Shown in pieces: positions 18,021 through 26,626 of a stretch of DNA of 64,000 bases. The position numbers and the translations under genes were made by a program. Position 1 is the first letter of the stretch; each line of letters begins with the position of its first letter. A model generated the notes under the pieces. It was not told the DNA's origin, ran no database searches, and saw only the letters and a list, made by a program, of their open reading frames with translations. This DNA comes from Alkalibacterium sp. 20. GTDB taxonomy: Bacteria; Bacillota; Bacilli; Lactobacillales; Carnobacteriaceae_A. Location of the stretch: NCBI RefSeq assembly GCF_001885615.1, contig NZ_LSRN01000034.1:59353-123352 (forward strand), written 5' to 3'.

Positions 18021-18317
18021 ATGAAGATGGTCGTTGTAGTTTTTATGTTTACTTTTATCTTTGTTTTAAGTGGATGTCAAACAAATAAAAATTACCCGAC
18101 CTTTGAAGGAAGGATTATTAATGTTGAAGAGTCTTATATTATTGTAGAGCCGTTTGAAGACGAAGAAATAAGACGATCGGGTTCTGAAGTAAGCATCCGT
18201 GTTGAAGATGATTTGAATTTCCAAGTAGGAGATGAAGTCAGAGTGACTCATGACGGGCCTATTATGGAAAGTTTCCCCTTGCAAATCAATCTCATTGAAA
18301 TCGAAAGAACAAAGTGA
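18021..18317 (+). CDS. small DUF3221-like lipoprotein
   Basis: A 98-residue secreted protein. A hydrophobic signal (about 3-17) ends in the lipobox LSGC, with Cys19 as the lipidation site. The remainder (FEGRIINVEESYIIVEP, DLNFQVGDEVRVTHDGPI) fits the small beta-barrel DUF3221 family of Bacillus and relatives, whose function is unknown. It is 20 bases downstream of coaA with its own GGAGG, so it may share that transcript. An inverted repeat at 18337-18367 may terminate it. Confidence 0.75.
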   Translation: MKMVVVVFMFTFIFVLSGCQTNKNYPTFEGRIINVEESYIIVEPFEDEEIRRSGSEVSIRVEDDLNFQVGDEVRVTHDGPIMESFPLQINLIEIERTK

Positions 18318-18336
18318 CTTTCGGTTTATCAAAAAA

Positions 18337-18367
18337 CACAAAACTATCAAAGTATGACAGTTTTGTG
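18337..18367 (+). terminator. weak terminator after the DUF3221-like gene
   Basis: CACAAAACT (18337-18345) pairs with AGTTTTGTG (18359-18367). No immediate T run follows, only CTTTTT about 8 bases on, so termination may be partial. Confidence 0.4.
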
Positions 18368-18455
18368 ACTATCGTCTTTTTGAATTGAATAGCTTTGAAT
18401 TCTTAATATAAAACAACAGAGACCTGTATTATACTAGAGAAAAGGGGATGACAAT

Positions 18456-19448
18456 ATGGTGGACACTGAGCAGCAAAGAGAAATTGACCTGTTGAAAAAT
18501 GAATTAGCCGCTGTGAAACGTTTAAACAAAGAACTCCTTGATCTACAGCAGCAACAAGATTCACTGGAATTTTCATGGATAGGTAATTTGGGTCATTGGT
18601 TTTGGGACTTAGAGCAAAAAAAAGTAACCTTCAACCCAATGAAAGCTACATCTTTAGGTTTTAAGAGAGAAGAGTTACCTGAAAATGTTGATTATCATTT
18701 TTTTACCGATCGAATACACCCCGAAGACTACGAATGTGTCATGCAAGAAATGAGAGATCATTTAGCTGGGAAAGTTCCTGTTTGGGAAGTGAAATACCGT
18801 ATCCGGGCAAAAGACGGCTCGTACAAAACTTATTATGACCGTGGGAAAATAACGCAGCGGACCGAAACGGGAGAACCTTTATTTCTCACGGGTATCGTTT
18901 TTGACGTTACAAAGTATGAAGCGGAAAAACAGGTGCTACTCAAAGAAAATAAAGAATGGGTGCAAATCTCTAAACTAGACAAGTTGACTGGTCTACTTAA
19001 CCGATCAAACATCCTTCTTAAATTGGGACAAATCATTTCTGAAGTCAATAAAGAAAAACGACAGACCGTTTCAATGATTTTAGTGGACATTGACAATTTA
19101 GAACATCAGAATTCTTTGTTCGGACCGTTATTTGGTGACGAATTGATCAAAGAAGCGGCAGCAGTTATTAAGGAAATCATTCAAGCGGATTATTATGCCG
19201 GAATGTTTGAAGGAGGGAAATTTTTGATTGTGCTTCCCGATGTCAAGAAAAGCCAAGCGCGTCAAATTGCTGAACAAATTAGAGTAACTTTTAGTAACCG
19301 AGACTTTAGTGAACCGGCCGAGGTGACGAGTAGTTTGGGAGTGGCTGAATATGAACCCAATGAGACGGTCAGTGAACTATTCAATCGTGCAAATCGCTTA
19401 TTATTCAGGATAAAACAAAATGGGAAAAACAATGTCTTATCAGACTAG
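18456..19448 (+). CDS. PAS-GGDEF protein with degenerate active site
   Basis: A 330-residue soluble protein with an N-terminal coiled coil (about 1-38), a PAS_3-type sensor domain (about 40-155; RIHPEDYE and VKYRIRAKDGSYK are typical) and a GGDEF domain (about 170-328; DKLTGLLNR is canonical). The catalytic loop reads FEGGKF (251-256) where active cyclases have (Y)GGDEF or GGEEF, so the metal-binding acidic residues are lost, and no RxxD inhibitory site is seen. Cyclase activity is therefore unlikely; it may bind nucleotide or act by protein contact. It is 69 bases upstream of a wall-polymer glycosyltransferase gene and could be cotranscribed with it. Confidence 0.8.
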   Translation: MVDTEQQREIDLLKNELAAVKRLNKELLDLQQQQDSLEFSWIGNLGHWFWDLEQKKVTFNPMKATSLGFKREELPENVDYHFFTDRIHPEDYECVMQEMRDHLAGKVPVWEVKYRIRAKDGSYKTYYDRGKITQRTETGEPLFLTGIVFDVTKYEAEKQVLLKENKEWVQISKLDKLTGLLNRSNILLKLGQIISEVNKEKRQTVSMILVDIDNLEHQNSLFGPLFGDELIKEAAAVIKEIIQADYYAGMFEGGKFLIVLPDVKKSQARQIAEQIRVTFSNRDFSEPAEVTSSLGVAEYEPNETVSELFNRANRLLFRIKQNGKNNVLSD

Positions 19449-19517
19449 ATAGACAGATTGACTGGCATGCGGTAAAATAGGCCTCTAAACAAGAAAACAG
19501 AGCGAAAAGTTAGCAGA

Positions 19518-20270
19518 ATGGATGGACATATGATGCAAAGAAAAGTGATGATTCTAGGGATCCCCTTCGATAATATGACTCGTAAAGAATTCCTGAAAAA
19601 CTTAAATGAACGACTAAACACGCATCAAAAAACATTTTTAGTGACCGCCAATCCGGAAATCGTTATGTATGCAAAAAATAATAAAGATTATTATGATTTG
19701 TTGATGCAGGCAGATTATATCGCGCCGGATGGTATTGGTATTGTTAAAGCCTCTCGTAAATTGGGCACGCCAATTCAAGAACGCGTTCCCGGATTTGAGT
19801 TGATGCTCGGTTTACTTGAAATCGCTGATTTAGAAGAGAAAAACGTTTATTTTATAGGTGCTGAAGAAGAAACTTTAGAGCTCACCATTGAAAAGGTAAA
19901 GAACAAATGGCCTCATATCAATATTGTCGGTTATCATCACGGGTATTTTGATCATGATGATCCGGAAATGATCGAGAGAGTGAAAAATACTAATCCTGAT
20001 ATTGTATTTGTAGCGTTTGGTTTTCCTAGACAAGAAAAATGGATCAGTCACTATCTTAGCCGAGTATCTCATGGAATAGCAGTCGGCGTAGGAGGTAGCT
20101 TTGATGTGTTATCCGGTAAAACGAAGCGTGCACCGAAATTTGTTCAATCTTTTCATATTGAATGGCTGTATCGTTTAATTAAACAGCCCTCGAGATATAA
20201 ACGTATGGCCGTATTGCCAAAATTTTTGCAGGAAGTTTATAAACAGAATAAGAAGGAAAAAAAAATATGA
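19518..20270 (+). CDS. WecG/TagA/CpsF-family glycosyltransferase
   Basis: A 250-residue GT26 enzyme. It shows TANPEIVMYAKNN, ADYIAPDGIGIV, GFELM, KNVYFIGA, VAFGFPRQEKWI and VGGSFDVLSGKTKRAP, the full set of family blocks. In Bacillus, TagA adds ManNAc to lipid-linked GlcNAc made by TagO. The tagO gene is 8 kb away in this window, so wall teichoic acid or similar polymer assembly is likely. The start is uncertain: ATG codons at 19518, 19530 and 19533 all lack a strong ribosome site. Its last codons overlap the next glycosyltransferase gene by 4 bases. Confidence 0.88.
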   Translation: MDGHMMQRKVMILGIPFDNMTRKEFLKNLNERLNTHQKTFLVTANPEIVMYAKNNKDYYDLLMQADYIAPDGIGIVKASRKLGTPIQERVPGFELMLGLLEIADLEEKNVYFIGAEEETLELTIEKVKNKWPHINIVGYHHGYFDHDDPEMIERVKNTNPDIVFVAFGFPRQEKWISHYLSRVSHGIAVGVGGSFDVLSGKTKRAPKFVQSFHIEWLYRLIKQPSRYKRMAVLPKFLQEVYKQNKKEKKI

Positions 20271-21364
20271 AAATTGCTCATATAAATGCTGGAAACGAAA
20301 TCGGGGGTGGCCTTGTACACATCATCTCGTTGCTTAAAGAACTTGAACAGGATGGTGTCGACTTGATTGTCTTTGAGGAAGGTCCCGTAGCTAAAGCAGC
20401 GCGCAAAGAGGGTATTCCAGTATATGTTTTTGAACAAAATAACCGCTTTGATATTAAAGTGTTGTACCGTTTACGACAATATATCAAAGAACAAGATTAC
20501 ACAATTGTACACACCCACGGGCCACGAGCCAACGCGCTCATAGCTCTCTTGAATCCTTTTATACACGTGTATTGGATAATGACTGTTCATAGTAATCCTT
20601 TATTAGATTTTAAAGATAGAGGAATCAAAGGAAAAGTGTTTGAGACGATTCACCGTCTGACTTTTAAAAGAGCAGATGGCATCATAACTGTTTCCAATGA
20701 AATAAAGGAAGTGTTACATTCTTTTAATGTTTCCCCTGATCGCATTAAAGTCATACATAATGGTATAAGATTTTCTGAATCGGCCGAACAGGGTCCCATG
20801 ATACAATCAAAGGTGTTTACTCTTATTACTGTAGGCAGACTTAATAAAATCAAAGGCTATTCTAACTTGATGGACGTCTTAAGGACAGTTGAATTTGAAG
20901 AGTGGCAATGGGTAATCTGTGGTGACGGTGAAGAAATGGAGACTTTAAAGAGACGTGGAAGAGATTATGATTTGTCTGGGCATTTAAACTTTAAAGGCTG
21001 GCTTTCCTCAGCTGAAATCAAGAAAGAATTAAATCAGGCGGACATCTTTATGCTTCCCTCTTTGAGCGAAGGTTTTCCGTTGACTTTACTTGAAGCAGCT
21101 GATGTAAACGTGCCTGCCGTTGCCACAGATGTAGGAGACGTCAAAGAAGTGATCAAAGATTCAAGTATGGGGTGGCTCGTTCCCCCAAATGATAACAAAA
21201 AAATAAAAGAAGCCCTATTGCAAGCTTATTCACTCTGGGAAAAAAATAAACTAAGTGAAAAAGGAAAAAACCTCCATGCCTGGGCGATACGTTTTTCAAT
21301 CGAACAACAGGCGAAAGCCGTAAAATCATTTTATCAGGAAATTTTAGTAAAAAACCCAAAATAG
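20267..21364 (+). CDS. GT4-family glycosyltransferase
   Basis: A 365-residue retaining glycosyltransferase of the GT-B fold. The N-terminal domain starts MKIAHINAGNEIGGG, a Gly-rich acceptor loop. The C-terminal donor domain has VGRLNKIKG, ICGDGEEMETL, FKGWLSSAEI and the E-x7-E motif in PSLSEGFPLTLLEA. It overlaps the GT26 gene by 4 bases and is read with it, so it probably adds the next sugar to the same lipid-linked polymer. Donor and acceptor cannot be read from sequence. A strong terminator follows. Confidence 0.88.
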   Translation: MKIAHINAGNEIGGGLVHIISLLKELEQDGVDLIVFEEGPVAKAARKEGIPVYVFEQNNRFDIKVLYRLRQYIKEQDYTIVHTHGPRANALIALLNPFIHVYWIMTVHSNPLLDFKDRGIKGKVFETIHRLTFKRADGIITVSNEIKEVLHSFNVSPDRIKVIHNGIRFSESAEQGPMIQSKVFTLITVGRLNKIKGYSNLMDVLRTVEFEEWQWVICGDGEEMETLKRRGRDYDLSGHLNFKGWLSSAEIKKELNQADIFMLPSLSEGFPLTLLEAADVNVPAVATDVGDVKEVIKDSSMGWLVPPNDNKKIKEALLQAYSLWEKNKLSEKGKNLHAWAIRFSIEQQAKAVKSFYQEILVKNPK

Positions 21365-21387
21365 AAACTTTTCTATTTTGGGTTTTT
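21348..21387 (+). terminator. terminator after the glycosyltransferase pair
   Basis: An A-rich arm including AACCCAAAATAGAA pairs with TTCTATTTTGGGTTTTT across a 4-base loop. The stem overlaps the last codons of the GT4 gene. Confidence 0.85.
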
Positions 21388-21499
21388 GTTTCTTTCTAGC
21401 TGTAGGTACGCCGATGATTAATACAGAATAAACGCGATAAGGCGCGAATTATGGTATACTTCAATACGGAGTTACCTTATATAATTAGGAGGAAAAACG

Positions 21500-22984
21500 A
21501 TGTTTCAGACCTATGCAGATGATAGCATGGCATTGCATACAGATTTTTACGAATTAAATATGATTTATACTTATTGGAAAAAAAAGAACCACCTAAATAA
21601 GGCCGTTTTCGAAGTTTATTATCGGGATAATCCTTTTGGGATTGGCTACACAGTTTTTGCCGGGCTTGAAAGAGTTGTGGATTATATTACAAATCTTAAA
21701 TTTAGTGAATCAGATATTAAGTACTTAAAAGAAATCAAAGAATTTCCGGAAGACTTTCTAGAGTACTTGGAGAATTGGACATTTAAAGGAACCGTCCGTG
21801 CATTTAAAGAAGGAGAAGTTGCCTTCGCCAATGAACCTTTGATTCAAGTTGAAGGCCCCATTGCAGATTGCCAATTAATAGAAACAGCATTACTTAATAT
21901 TGTTAATTTTCAAACACTCATTGCTACCAAAGCCTCTCAAATAAAGAGTGCGGCAGGTGATGACCCTGTCCTGGAGTTCGGTGCGAGACGAGCGCAGGAG
22001 TTTGATGCAGCGATATGGGGATCACGCGCAACTTATATTGGCGGATGCGATGCGACGAGTAATACGAGAGCAAGTAAAATTTTTGGTATACCCGCTTCTG
22101 GGACACATGCCCATTCATTGGTGCAAGCTTATAGAGATGAATACGAAGCCTTTAAGGCGTATGCCGAGACACACAAAGACTGTGTTTTCTTAGTCGACAC
22201 CTATCATACGCTTGATTCGGGCGTGATCAATGCCATACGAGTAGCTAATGAAATGGGCGATAAGATCAACTTTTTAGGTGTCCGCTTAGATTCTGGAGAC
22301 TTATCGTATCTATCCAAACGTGTAAGACAACAATTAGATGAAGCGGGTTACCCGGATGCAAAAATTTATGTGTCTAATGATTTAAATGCGGAAACAATTT
22401 TGAACCTCAAGATGCAGGGAGCAAAAATCGATGTGTGGGGCGTAGGTACCAAAATGATTACAGCCTTTGATCAGCCTGCATTAGGAGCAGTATATAAAAT
22501 TGTTTCTGTTGAAGGAAACGGCGGAACTATGTATCCAACCTTAAAACTTACAGCGAATGCGTCTAAGATCACCACACCAGGGAAAAAACAGGTTTGGCGT
22601 ATTCGTTCGCATAATAATGTGAAGCCTGAGGGAGATTACATTGCCCTTGCTGATGAACGTCCCGACCTGCAGGATGAATTGTTTATGTTCCACCCCCAAT
22701 ACACGTATATAAACAAAACATTAGATGACTTTGAAGCACGTCCGCTGTTACAAGATATAATCGTGGAGGGAGAACTGGTTTACAATATGCCTTCTCTTGA
22801 AGAGATCAAGGATTATGCAAAAGAGAGTTTATCAGAACAATGGGAGGAACATAAACGCTTATTGAATCCGGAGCCGTATCCTGTTGATTTATCACAAAAA
22901 TTATATGATGAAAAAGTAGAGACAATTAATTTTTTCAGAGAAATTGCAAAAGAGAAAACAACGATGAATAAATCATTTTTTTAA
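21500..22984 (+). CDS. pncB: nicotinate phosphoribosyltransferase
   Basis: A 494-residue enzyme that makes nicotinate mononucleotide from nicotinate and PRPP, with ATP, in the Preiss-Handler NAD salvage route. Visible are LHTDFYELNM near the N terminus, EFGARRAQEFDAA, GGCDATSNTRA, GTHAHSLVQAY with the catalytic His region, and RLDSGDLSYLSK. It is the long Gram-positive form. AGGAGG precedes the ATG; an extended -10 (TGG then TATACT) lies about 45 bases upstream. nadE follows after 38 bases. Confidence 0.94.
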   Translation: MFQTYADDSMALHTDFYELNMIYTYWKKKNHLNKAVFEVYYRDNPFGIGYTVFAGLERVVDYITNLKFSESDIKYLKEIKEFPEDFLEYLENWTFKGTVRAFKEGEVAFANEPLIQVEGPIADCQLIETALLNIVNFQTLIATKASQIKSAAGDDPVLEFGARRAQEFDAAIWGSRATYIGGCDATSNTRASKIFGIPASGTHAHSLVQAYRDEYEAFKAYAETHKDCVFLVDTYHTLDSGVINAIRVANEMGDKINFLGVRLDSGDLSYLSKRVRQQLDEAGYPDAKIYVSNDLNAETILNLKMQGAKIDVWGVGTKMITAFDQPALGAVYKIVSVEGNGGTMYPTLKLTANASKITTPGKKQVWRIRSHNNVKPEGDYIALADERPDLQDELFMFHPQYTYINKTLDDFEARPLLQDIIVEGELVYNMPSLEEIKDYAKESLSEQWEEHKRLLNPEPYPVDLSQKLYDEKVETINFFREIAKEKTTMNKSFF

Positions 22985-23022
22985 GATGATTCATATCGAT
23001 GTTAAAGGAGAGTAGATAGGAA

Positions 23023-23853
23023 ATGATGTCTGATTTACAGAAACAAATAGTAGAAGAAATGAATGTTTCACCTACCATTGATGCTAAAGAAGAAGTTCGC
23101 CGATCTATCGATTTCATGAAAGAATACATGCTGAAACACTCCTTTCTTAAAACGTTTGTTTTAGGGATGTCTGGCGGACAAGATTCTACATTACTGGGAA
23201 AACTTGCTCAGATAACTGTTGAAGAATTACGAAAAGAAACAGGGGATCAAACGTATTTATTTATAGCTTTAAGATTGCCTTATGGTATACAAGCAGATGA
23301 AGCAGACGCAATGGCTGCTATTGACTGGATACAACCAGACAAAATGATGCGTGCAGATATCGAACCATCTGTGGATGCAACTGAAAAAAGTATAGAAGCT
23401 AATGATTTGAAAGTAAGTGATTTTAATAAAGGAAATATAAAAGCACGTGAACGTATGAGCGTCCAGTATGCGATAGCCGGCGAAACAAAGGGTGTTGTTT
23501 TAGGGACAGATCACGCTGCCGAAGCAGTCACAGGCTTTTACACGAAATATGGTGATGGGGGAACAGATGTCAATCCGCTGTTCCGTTTGAATAAAAGACA
23601 GGGCAAACAATTACTTTTAGCGCTCGGTGCACCAAAACACTTGATAGAAAAAGTACCAACAGCTGACTTGGAAAGTGATAAGCCCGGTATTGCAGATGAA
23701 GCTGCCTTAGGCGTGACCTATGATGAAATTGATGATTACCTGGAAGGCAAAGAAATAGAAAAAGAATCAGCAGAAAAAATTGAGAAATGGTACCTTCAAA
23801 CACAACACAAGCGTCACTTACCAGTTACGATCTTTGACGATTTCTGGAAGTAG
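23023..23853 (+). CDS. nadE: NH3-dependent NAD+ synthetase
   Basis: A 276-residue N-type ATP pyrophosphatase that amidates nicotinate adenine dinucleotide to NAD+. It shows the PP-loop [43 protein letters not shown] and [15 protein letters not shown]. It lacks an N-terminal glutaminase domain, so it uses free ammonia. Two adjacent ATG codons (23023, 23026) can start it. It forms an operon with pncB, covering the first and last steps of NAD salvage; nadD is not in this window. Confidence 0.95.
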   Translation: MMSDLQKQIVEEMNVSPTIDAKEEVRRSIDFMKEYMLKHSFLKTFVLGMSGGQDSTLLGKLAQITVEELRKETGDQTYLFIALRLPYGIQADEADAMAAIDWIQPDKMMRADIEPSVDATEKSIEANDLKVSDFNKGNIKARERMSVQYAIAGETKGVVLGTDHAAEAVTGFYTKYGDGGTDVNPLFRLNKRQGKQLLLALGAPKHLIEKVPTADLESDKPGIADEAALGVTYDEIDDYLEGKEIEKESAEKIEKWYLQTQHKRHLPVTIFDDFWK

Positions 23854-23945
23854 ACGCAACATCGCTGTGTTTTTCAATGAATACAAAGATGTTGCTCATT
23901 ATTGTTACGCATTAATTTAGCAACAATAAAAAAGGAGGATTCTTT

Positions 23946-25082
23946 GTGACAAAAGTATACACTAACGCTCATATCTTTACCGGCGAAGGAGAAATTGAAA
24001 ATGGGTATATCCGTTTCTCTGATGAAATAATCGGTGTAGGTAAAATGGAACATTATACTAAACAAGTAGAGGATGAAGAAGCGGATTTACGCGGCCATTT
24101 TATTGTACCGGGTTTTATTGATGTCCACAGCCACGGTGGTTATGGTGTGGATAACATGGATGCGGATGCCGGGAAAATTAGTGACATGACGTATAAAATG
24201 TTAGAAGAAGGAATCACTTCATATTTTCCAACAACGATGACCCAATCAGATGAAAAGATTGAAGCTGCTTTAAAAGCAATCGATAAAGCGGCTAGTATGA
24301 ATCCGATGATTCGTGGCATTCATGTGGAAGGACCGTTTATATCAAAAAAATTCAAAGGCGCTCAGCCGGAAGAATTTATTCGTGTTGCTCAGCTTGATAC
24401 ACTGAAAAAATGGCAGGAATTAAGTGGAGAACGTATTCGCCTCATTACTTATGCCCCGGAAACGGGTGAAGTTTCAGAGTTTGAAGAGTATTGTCAAGAT
24501 AATGATATCATCTTATCTGCAGGCCATTCAGGTGCGACATACAAGCAACTCAAAGAATCAAAGGCCACGCACATCACACATCTTTTTAACGGCCAATTAG
24601 GCTTACACCATAGAGAAATTGGGGTCAGTGGATACGGTTTACTAGAAGACGGCGTAAGCGTTGAAATGATCGTCGATGGGTTTCATATTTCGGAGGAAAT
24701 GGTAAAACTTGCTTATAAAACAAAAGGTGCGGACGGGATTCAATTGATTACAGACGCTATGCGCGCCAAAGGTTATCCGGAAGGTGAGAGTGAGCTGGGG
24801 GGGCAGAAAGTCATTGTGAAAGACAAACAAGCACGTCTAAGCAATGGTTCCTTAGCAGGGAGCGTACTGACCTTTATAGACGCATTCAAAAACATGATGA
24901 ATTTTACAGGTTGTTCAATGTTAGAAGCGGTCAAAATGAGCTCATTCAACCAGGCTAAAGAGTTTAATTTAACTTCTAAAGGCCAATTATATCCAAGTTT
25001 TGATGCAGATATGGTCGTGCTGGATGAAGACTTAACATTAAGACAAACAATCCTAGGAGGAAAAATTAATGAGTTCAACTAA
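23946..25082 (+). CDS. nagA: N-acetylglucosamine-6-phosphate deacetylase
   Basis: A 378-residue amidohydrolase that deacetylates GlcNAc-6-phosphate to glucosamine 6-phosphate. It shows PGFIDVHSHGGYGVDNMD, HVEGPFISKKFKGAQ with the metal-binding Glu, SAGHSGATY, THLFNGQLGLHHRE, and the catalytic Asp in LITDAMRAKG. The start is GTG at 23946 after AAAAAAGGAGG. It heads the nagA-nagB-nagR operon and overlaps nagB by 14 bases. Confidence 0.95.
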   Translation: MTKVYTNAHIFTGEGEIENGYIRFSDEIIGVGKMEHYTKQVEDEEADLRGHFIVPGFIDVHSHGGYGVDNMDADAGKISDMTYKMLEEGITSYFPTTMTQSDEKIEAALKAIDKAASMNPMIRGIHVEGPFISKKFKGAQPEEFIRVAQLDTLKKWQELSGERIRLITYAPETGEVSEFEEYCQDNDIILSAGHSGATYKQLKESKATHITHLFNGQLGLHHREIGVSGYGLLEDGVSVEMIVDGFHISEEMVKLAYKTKGADGIQLITDAMRAKGYPEGESELGGQKVIVKDKQARLSNGSLAGSVLTFIDAFKNMMNFTGCSMLEAVKMSSFNQAKEFNLTSKGQLYPSFDADMVVLDEDLTLRQTILGGKINEFN

Positions 25083-25791
25083 GCCATCTAATATGAAAAT
25101 TGAGATCGTTAAAAATAAAGAAGAAGGCGCTAAAGTGGCGTTTCAACTTATACAAAAAGCAGCAAATGAAGGCGCAACCGTTTTTGGGCTAGCCACCGGC
25201 AGCACACCGGAGACATTATATAAAGAATTAAGATTAAGTGATGTTGATTTTTCAGATAAAATTGCTGTCAATTTGGATGAATATATTGGACTAACGGCTG
25301 ATCATCCACAGAGTTACAAGACTTTCATGCAGAAGCAACTGTTTAACAAAAAGCTGTTTAAAGAAACGCATATTCCAGACGGTTTGGCACCCGAAGAAAC
25401 TGAAATAAAACGGTACAATGATATTTTAGAAAAGTATCCCATTGATGTTCAGATTTTAGGTATAGGGACAAATGCTCATATCGGTTTCAATGAACCGGGA
25501 ACAGCCTTTGATACCGAAACGCAGAAAGTTAAGCTGACGGAAGAGACTATTGAAGCAAATAAAAGTAATTTTGATTCTGAAAAAGATGTACCCAAATTTG
25601 CCTATTCAATGGGGATTGCATCCATTATGGCTGCTAAAAAAATCATTCTGATTGCTTATGGTCAAAACAAAGCAGATGCCATCGCGAAAACAGTGAATGG
25701 ACCTGTTACAGAAGATGTTCCTGCCAGTATTTTACAAAAGCATTCTGATGTCGTTATTATTGTTGATGAAGAGGCGGCCAGCCAGTTATAA
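25069..25791 (+). CDS. nagB: glucosamine-6-phosphate deaminase
   Basis: A 240-residue enzyme that turns glucosamine 6-phosphate into fructose 6-phosphate and ammonia, feeding amino sugars into glycolysis. It shows GLATGSTPETLYKEL, NLDEYIGLTADHPQSY with the catalytic Asp, and GIGTNAHIGFNEPGTAF. It is the short, probably non-allosteric type found in Bacillus and lactic acid bacteria. Its AGGAGG lies within the end of nagA, so translation is coupled. Confidence 0.95.
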   Translation: MSSTKPSNMKIEIVKNKEEGAKVAFQLIQKAANEGATVFGLATGSTPETLYKELRLSDVDFSDKIAVNLDEYIGLTADHPQSYKTFMQKQLFNKKLFKETHIPDGLAPEETEIKRYNDILEKYPIDVQILGIGTNAHIGFNEPGTAFDTETQKVKLTEETIEANKSNFDSEKDVPKFAYSMGIASIMAAKKIILIAYGQNKADAIAKTVNGPVTEDVPASILQKHSDVVIIVDEEAASQL

Positions 25792-25830
25792 TCTATGAGG
25801 TGTTAGTTAGCTTGTAAGGAAGGAAACATT

Positions 25831-26544
25831 ATGTCGAAAAAAGTACCCGTTTATATTGCCATGCACAATGAATTAAGACAAAAAGTATTATCAAAAGAAT
25901 GGAATAAAGGTCAAAAAATACCTTCTGAACGTGCACTGGCAACTGAATTTAATGTCAGTCGGATGACGGCTAGACAAGCGGTGAGTTCTTTAGTTGAAGA
26001 AGGTTTATTGGAGCGAAAACAGGGTGCGGGGACATTTGTTGCATCGGATAAAGTCAGAGAAAAATTGAGTGGGATCCCAAGCTTTACCGAAACTATTGAA
26101 AAACTCGGAAAGACCCCCTCGAGTCAACTTGTTTCTTTTTATACTAAACATGCAAGTGAGAGCGAAGCCGAAAAACTACAAATTAAACAAGATGAAGAAG
26201 TATTGGTCATGGAACGCATACGATATGCAGATGACGCCCCCTTATGTTTTGAGGTAGCGACTATTCCTTATCATATTGTAAGTGGAATCAACAAAGAAGA
26301 TTTGAAACAACACTTATACCAATCGCTTTCAGATATTGGGTACCATGTGGCTCGGGCTGAACAAGTCATATCCGCAACATGGGCATCTGAGTATGTAGCT
26401 GATATGTTGAATGTCAAGAGAGAGTCTCCAATTTTAAGATTAAAACAAGTGAGCTACACGCAGGAAGATAACCCTTTTGAATATGTCAGAGCCCAGTATG
26501 TTGGTTCCCGTTATGAATTTTTTATTGAAGCGAAGAGTAACTAA
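25831..26544 (+). CDS. nagR: GntR/HutC-family regulator of amino-sugar use
   Basis: A 237-residue DNA-binding regulator. The N-terminal winged helix (about 1-72; IPSERALATEFNVSRMTARQAV) is followed by a UTRA effector domain (about 85-235). Bacillus NagR (YvoA) is encoded directly after nagAB and is released from DNA by glucosamine 6-phosphate or GlcNAc-6-phosphate; the same gene order here supports the same role. I found no clear copy of a NagR operator upstream of nagA. AAGGAAGG precedes the ATG. Confidence 0.88.
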   Translation: MSKKVPVYIAMHNELRQKVLSKEWNKGQKIPSERALATEFNVSRMTARQAVSSLVEEGLLERKQGAGTFVASDKVREKLSGIPSFTETIEKLGKTPSSQLVSFYTKHASESEAEKLQIKQDEEVLVMERIRYADDAPLCFEVATIPYHIVSGINKEDLKQHLYQSLSDIGYHVARAEQVISATWASEYVADMLNVKRESPILRLKQVSYTQEDNPFEYVRAQYVGSRYEFFIEAKSN

Positions 26545-26626
26545 AAAGAATGTCTCCTGTCTTTACAAACTAACCGTATGGAAAACATCTTAGGTGTAGT
26601 TAATAAAGAGGGGAGACACTCTTTTT
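26545..26626. terminator. long bidirectional hairpin between nagR and an LCP gene
   Basis: The whole gap folds into one long imperfect hairpin. AAAGAATGTCTCC at the left pairs with GGAGACACTCTTT at the right, and inside these TCTTTA..AACTA pairs with TAGTT..TAAAGA. T-rich ends lie on both strands. It probably ends both convergent transcripts, but is much longer than a normal terminator. Confidence 0.7.

Noticed and set aside
23854..23945. NagR operator upstream of nagA
   Set aside because: Inverted repeats exist (GCAACATC/GATGTTGC; ATTGTT/AACAAT), but none resembles the known operator well enough to call.
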